Shown: piece after piece, positions 62,133-64,000 of the stretch
Position numbering within the stretch: position 1 is the first letter of the stretch
How the letters are laid out: the number at the start of each line of letters is the position of its first letter
Origin: Eulemur rufifrons
Lineage: Eukaryota; Chordata; Mammalia; Primates; Lemuridae
Assembly (NCBI RefSeq): GCF_041146395.1
Contig: NC_090997.1
Location: 37,427,501 to 37,491,500, forward strand
Reading direction: 5' to 3'
Length of the DNA stretch: 64,000 nucleotides
The notes under the pieces: model-generated
Databases searched by the model: none
What the model was told of the DNA's origin: nothing
Seen by the model: the letters and a program-made list of their open reading frames with translations, nothing else
Translations under genes and position numbers: made by a program

Positions 62133-62296
62133 ATGTCATGAAATATTTCTGGTTGTCCAGAGGAGAGGGGGGTTGCTATTAACATCTAAAGAGTAGAGAA
62201 CCGGGATGCTATTAAATGTCTTGCATAGGACACCCCTCACAACAAAGAATTTTCTGACCAAAATATCGATAGTGCCAAGGTTATGGAACCCTTGCT
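62133..62296 (+). mobile_element. MER5A hAT-Charlie MITE
   Basis: 'tttctggttgtccagaggag', 'tgctattaacatctaaagag', 'gaaccgggatgctattaaat' and 'cacccctcacaacaaagaat', then 'atagtgccaaggttatggaa', follow MER5A in order. The left terminal repeat is mostly lost. No transposase. Confidence 0.9.
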
Positions 62297-63750
62297 ATGC
62301 TAATCAAGCTGCTCAAATAATTTTCTATAGGGATTTCTGAAGGATTGGACACCTTCAAAACTGAATCTAGAGAGAAAGAAGAAAAATGTAGAGATGCATC
62401 CATTTTAATACAAACAAATAATATCTTGGGGGAGGGTCTGGAGTGGATTATCACCTATACCTTAGCTTTATAATTAACCACTACATTTATGATTGTTCAT
62501 TAAGGGAAAGACCCAACTTAACTAAAATAAATAAGTAAATAAAAATATTACATAAGGCAGTGTTTAAACCCTTATTTTTGTTCTACTTTTGATCGAGAAT
62601 AGGTCATAGACATATTTCATAAAAGCAAGGGTATCTCCTTTGTGGAATGAAAATAATCTGGCCAGTCCATCCGCCCTGCAGTGTTAGCCTGCGGCAGTTG
62701 CTATAGCAAATATCTGTGTTTTATGAATACCACCGAGTAACTCAAGCAGTCAAAAATGAAAACAGACTTGATTAAATGCAGACTAAGTGACCTTTAAAAT
62801 TATTTCATTGCCTCTGGACAGTGTTTTGGGTTATTGTGGACAAATATCTACTCAGTATGCACTTGTGGTACCTGAAACTGCTTCTATACAAAGCCAGGAA
62901 AACACATTGCCACATGTCTGCCAGACTTTTCCCCTCTAGAAGTACACAGTGGACAGCCACCTTCAACATGGAGAAATCCATAGTGAGTATTAAGAAGCAT
63001 AGCAGGATAGCTTATATGTTTTCTGGGTTCTATTTTTCTAGCTTAGTGTAATAACATATTTACCATCTCAAATTAATTTTCCTCCTTGCAGATTTGAATT
63101 CTCATGGTATCTAAAAATATTTTTAAAATCTTACAGAAACAGTATAAAATGCAAACATACTATTACCTAAGTAAAAACTATAAAGGAGCTAAGTTTTGTC
63201 TTCAATAACCTTTTAAATTTCACTCTTTCCCTAGGACCCTCACATGGCTGTTGTGACAGGCTACTCATTTTTGCCTATGTAGAAAGAAGTTATAGCTCAA
63301 AAGTAGCCCTATTTTATCCCCCTATATTCAAAACCCATATTATTTCAATGTTCTGGCTCAAATAATCTATAGAATAAACAAACTAATTCACATTAAGGTG
63401 TAAATGGTGGTGGCTAATGTAATGTCCAAAAACCTCAAAGAGTATTTGTAATTTAAAATAATCAAAACAATGACTCTATAACTAATAGACATTAGGCAGG
63501 AAACAGGGTAATTTTTCTAGCATCCTTTGAATCACAGCATATAAGAAGTTTCCAAACTGTATCAATAAAACTGGCTCTAATCTCATAAAGTTCTATAGTT
63601 CTCACTTTGAATAATAAATTACATTTTAACTAACACTGAAGCATAGCCCACAAATATCGGGCCTTTGGTCCTAAAGATAGGAGAGGAAGTTGAAAAAGAA
63701 GAAAGCTAAAGTCTGCTGCGCAATTGCCTTGCTGCAAGACCTGTATCAGG
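62297..63750. other. Unassigned 1.5 kb
   Basis: No gene or named repeat recognised. The 76-codon + frame at 62821-63051 has no domain and no context that would support it. Confidence 0.45.
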
Positions 63751-63754
63751 TGTC

Positions 63755-63920
63755 TACACTGAGGCAATAATAATATAATCCTTTTAACAATCTTTCCAGA
63801 TAGATCATATCAATCCCATTTTAGAGGTAAGAAAACTGAGACAGAGATTAAATAATTTTTCCCAAATCATATGCTAATAAGAAGAAAAACCAGGATTTTA
63901 AACAGCTCTGCTCACTTCAC
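63755..63920 (-). repeat. MIR SINE, reverse
   Basis: 'atcaatcccattttagaggt', 'aagaaaactgagacagagat', 'taaataatttttcccaaatc' and 'aaaaaccaggattttaaaca' match MIR read backwards clearly. Confidence 0.85.
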
Positions 63921-64000
63921 ATTCCATGATCTTTGGATAGACAATAGCTTATTTTGCTTGAACAAAAGGAAGTCAACATCTGGTAAATACCTATTATGTT

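Overview
This window reads as nuclear DNA of a primate, most likely a strepsirrhine (lemur or loris group). The main evidence is four Alu SINEs that all carry an A/T-rich segment (a run resembling agctaaaaatatatatagaa) in the right half, before the second Alu box. I associate this segment with lemur/loris Alus and not with human Alus. Several L1 3' ends also belong to a lineage unlike human L1PA. The sequence is AT-rich and poor in CpG outside the Alus, and it looks like a gene desert or a long intron. I found no protein-coding exon I could support. Every open frame I examined is short (145 codons at most). The longer ones either lie in transposon remnants or show no recognisable domain.

Layout. 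1-2879: an L1 tail, a MIR, two L1 fragments on the minus strand and a Tigger-like non-autonomous DNA element. 2880-5319: no recognised gene, one CA repeat. 5320-7775: two L1 3' fragments stacked at a re-used target site, the second split by an Alu. 8010-13090: L2, old L1M pieces, MIRs and a 5'-truncated Alu. 15285-19365: the 5' half of an old L1M on the minus strand, interrupted by a retrocopy of the Y1 small RNA gene. 19460-23480: MIR, L1 and L2 pieces. 24605-26705: a decayed Tigger1 DNA transposon that still shows helix-turn-helix, DDE and C-terminal transposase fragments. 29060-32765: a deleted L1M with three perfect 32-bp repeats in its 5' region, an L1 tail inserted in it and an internally deleted MaLR retroelement. 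32775-38335: further L1M, MIRs and unassigned sequence. 38336-42350: an MLT1 LTR, a palindrome, a CpG-rich young Alu and an LTR-like segment. 46070-54665: L1 and L1M 3' ends, LTR candidates, an MLT1 LTR inserted in L1M, and an Alu. 55735-59210: L1, L2 and MIR. 59215-64000: largely unassigned, with a possible conserved non-coding block, a GC-rich island, an L2, a MER5A and a MIR.

No genes work together here. What the window records is a history of insertions. Exact target-site duplications and nesting give the relative order at several places: L1M before the RNY1 retrocopy; L1 before L1 before Alu; L1M before MaLR; L1M before MLT1 and Alu. No intact autonomous element remains. Family names come from remembered consensus sequences and should be confirmed with a repeat-masking run. 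Boundaries are approximate unless a duplication is stated.
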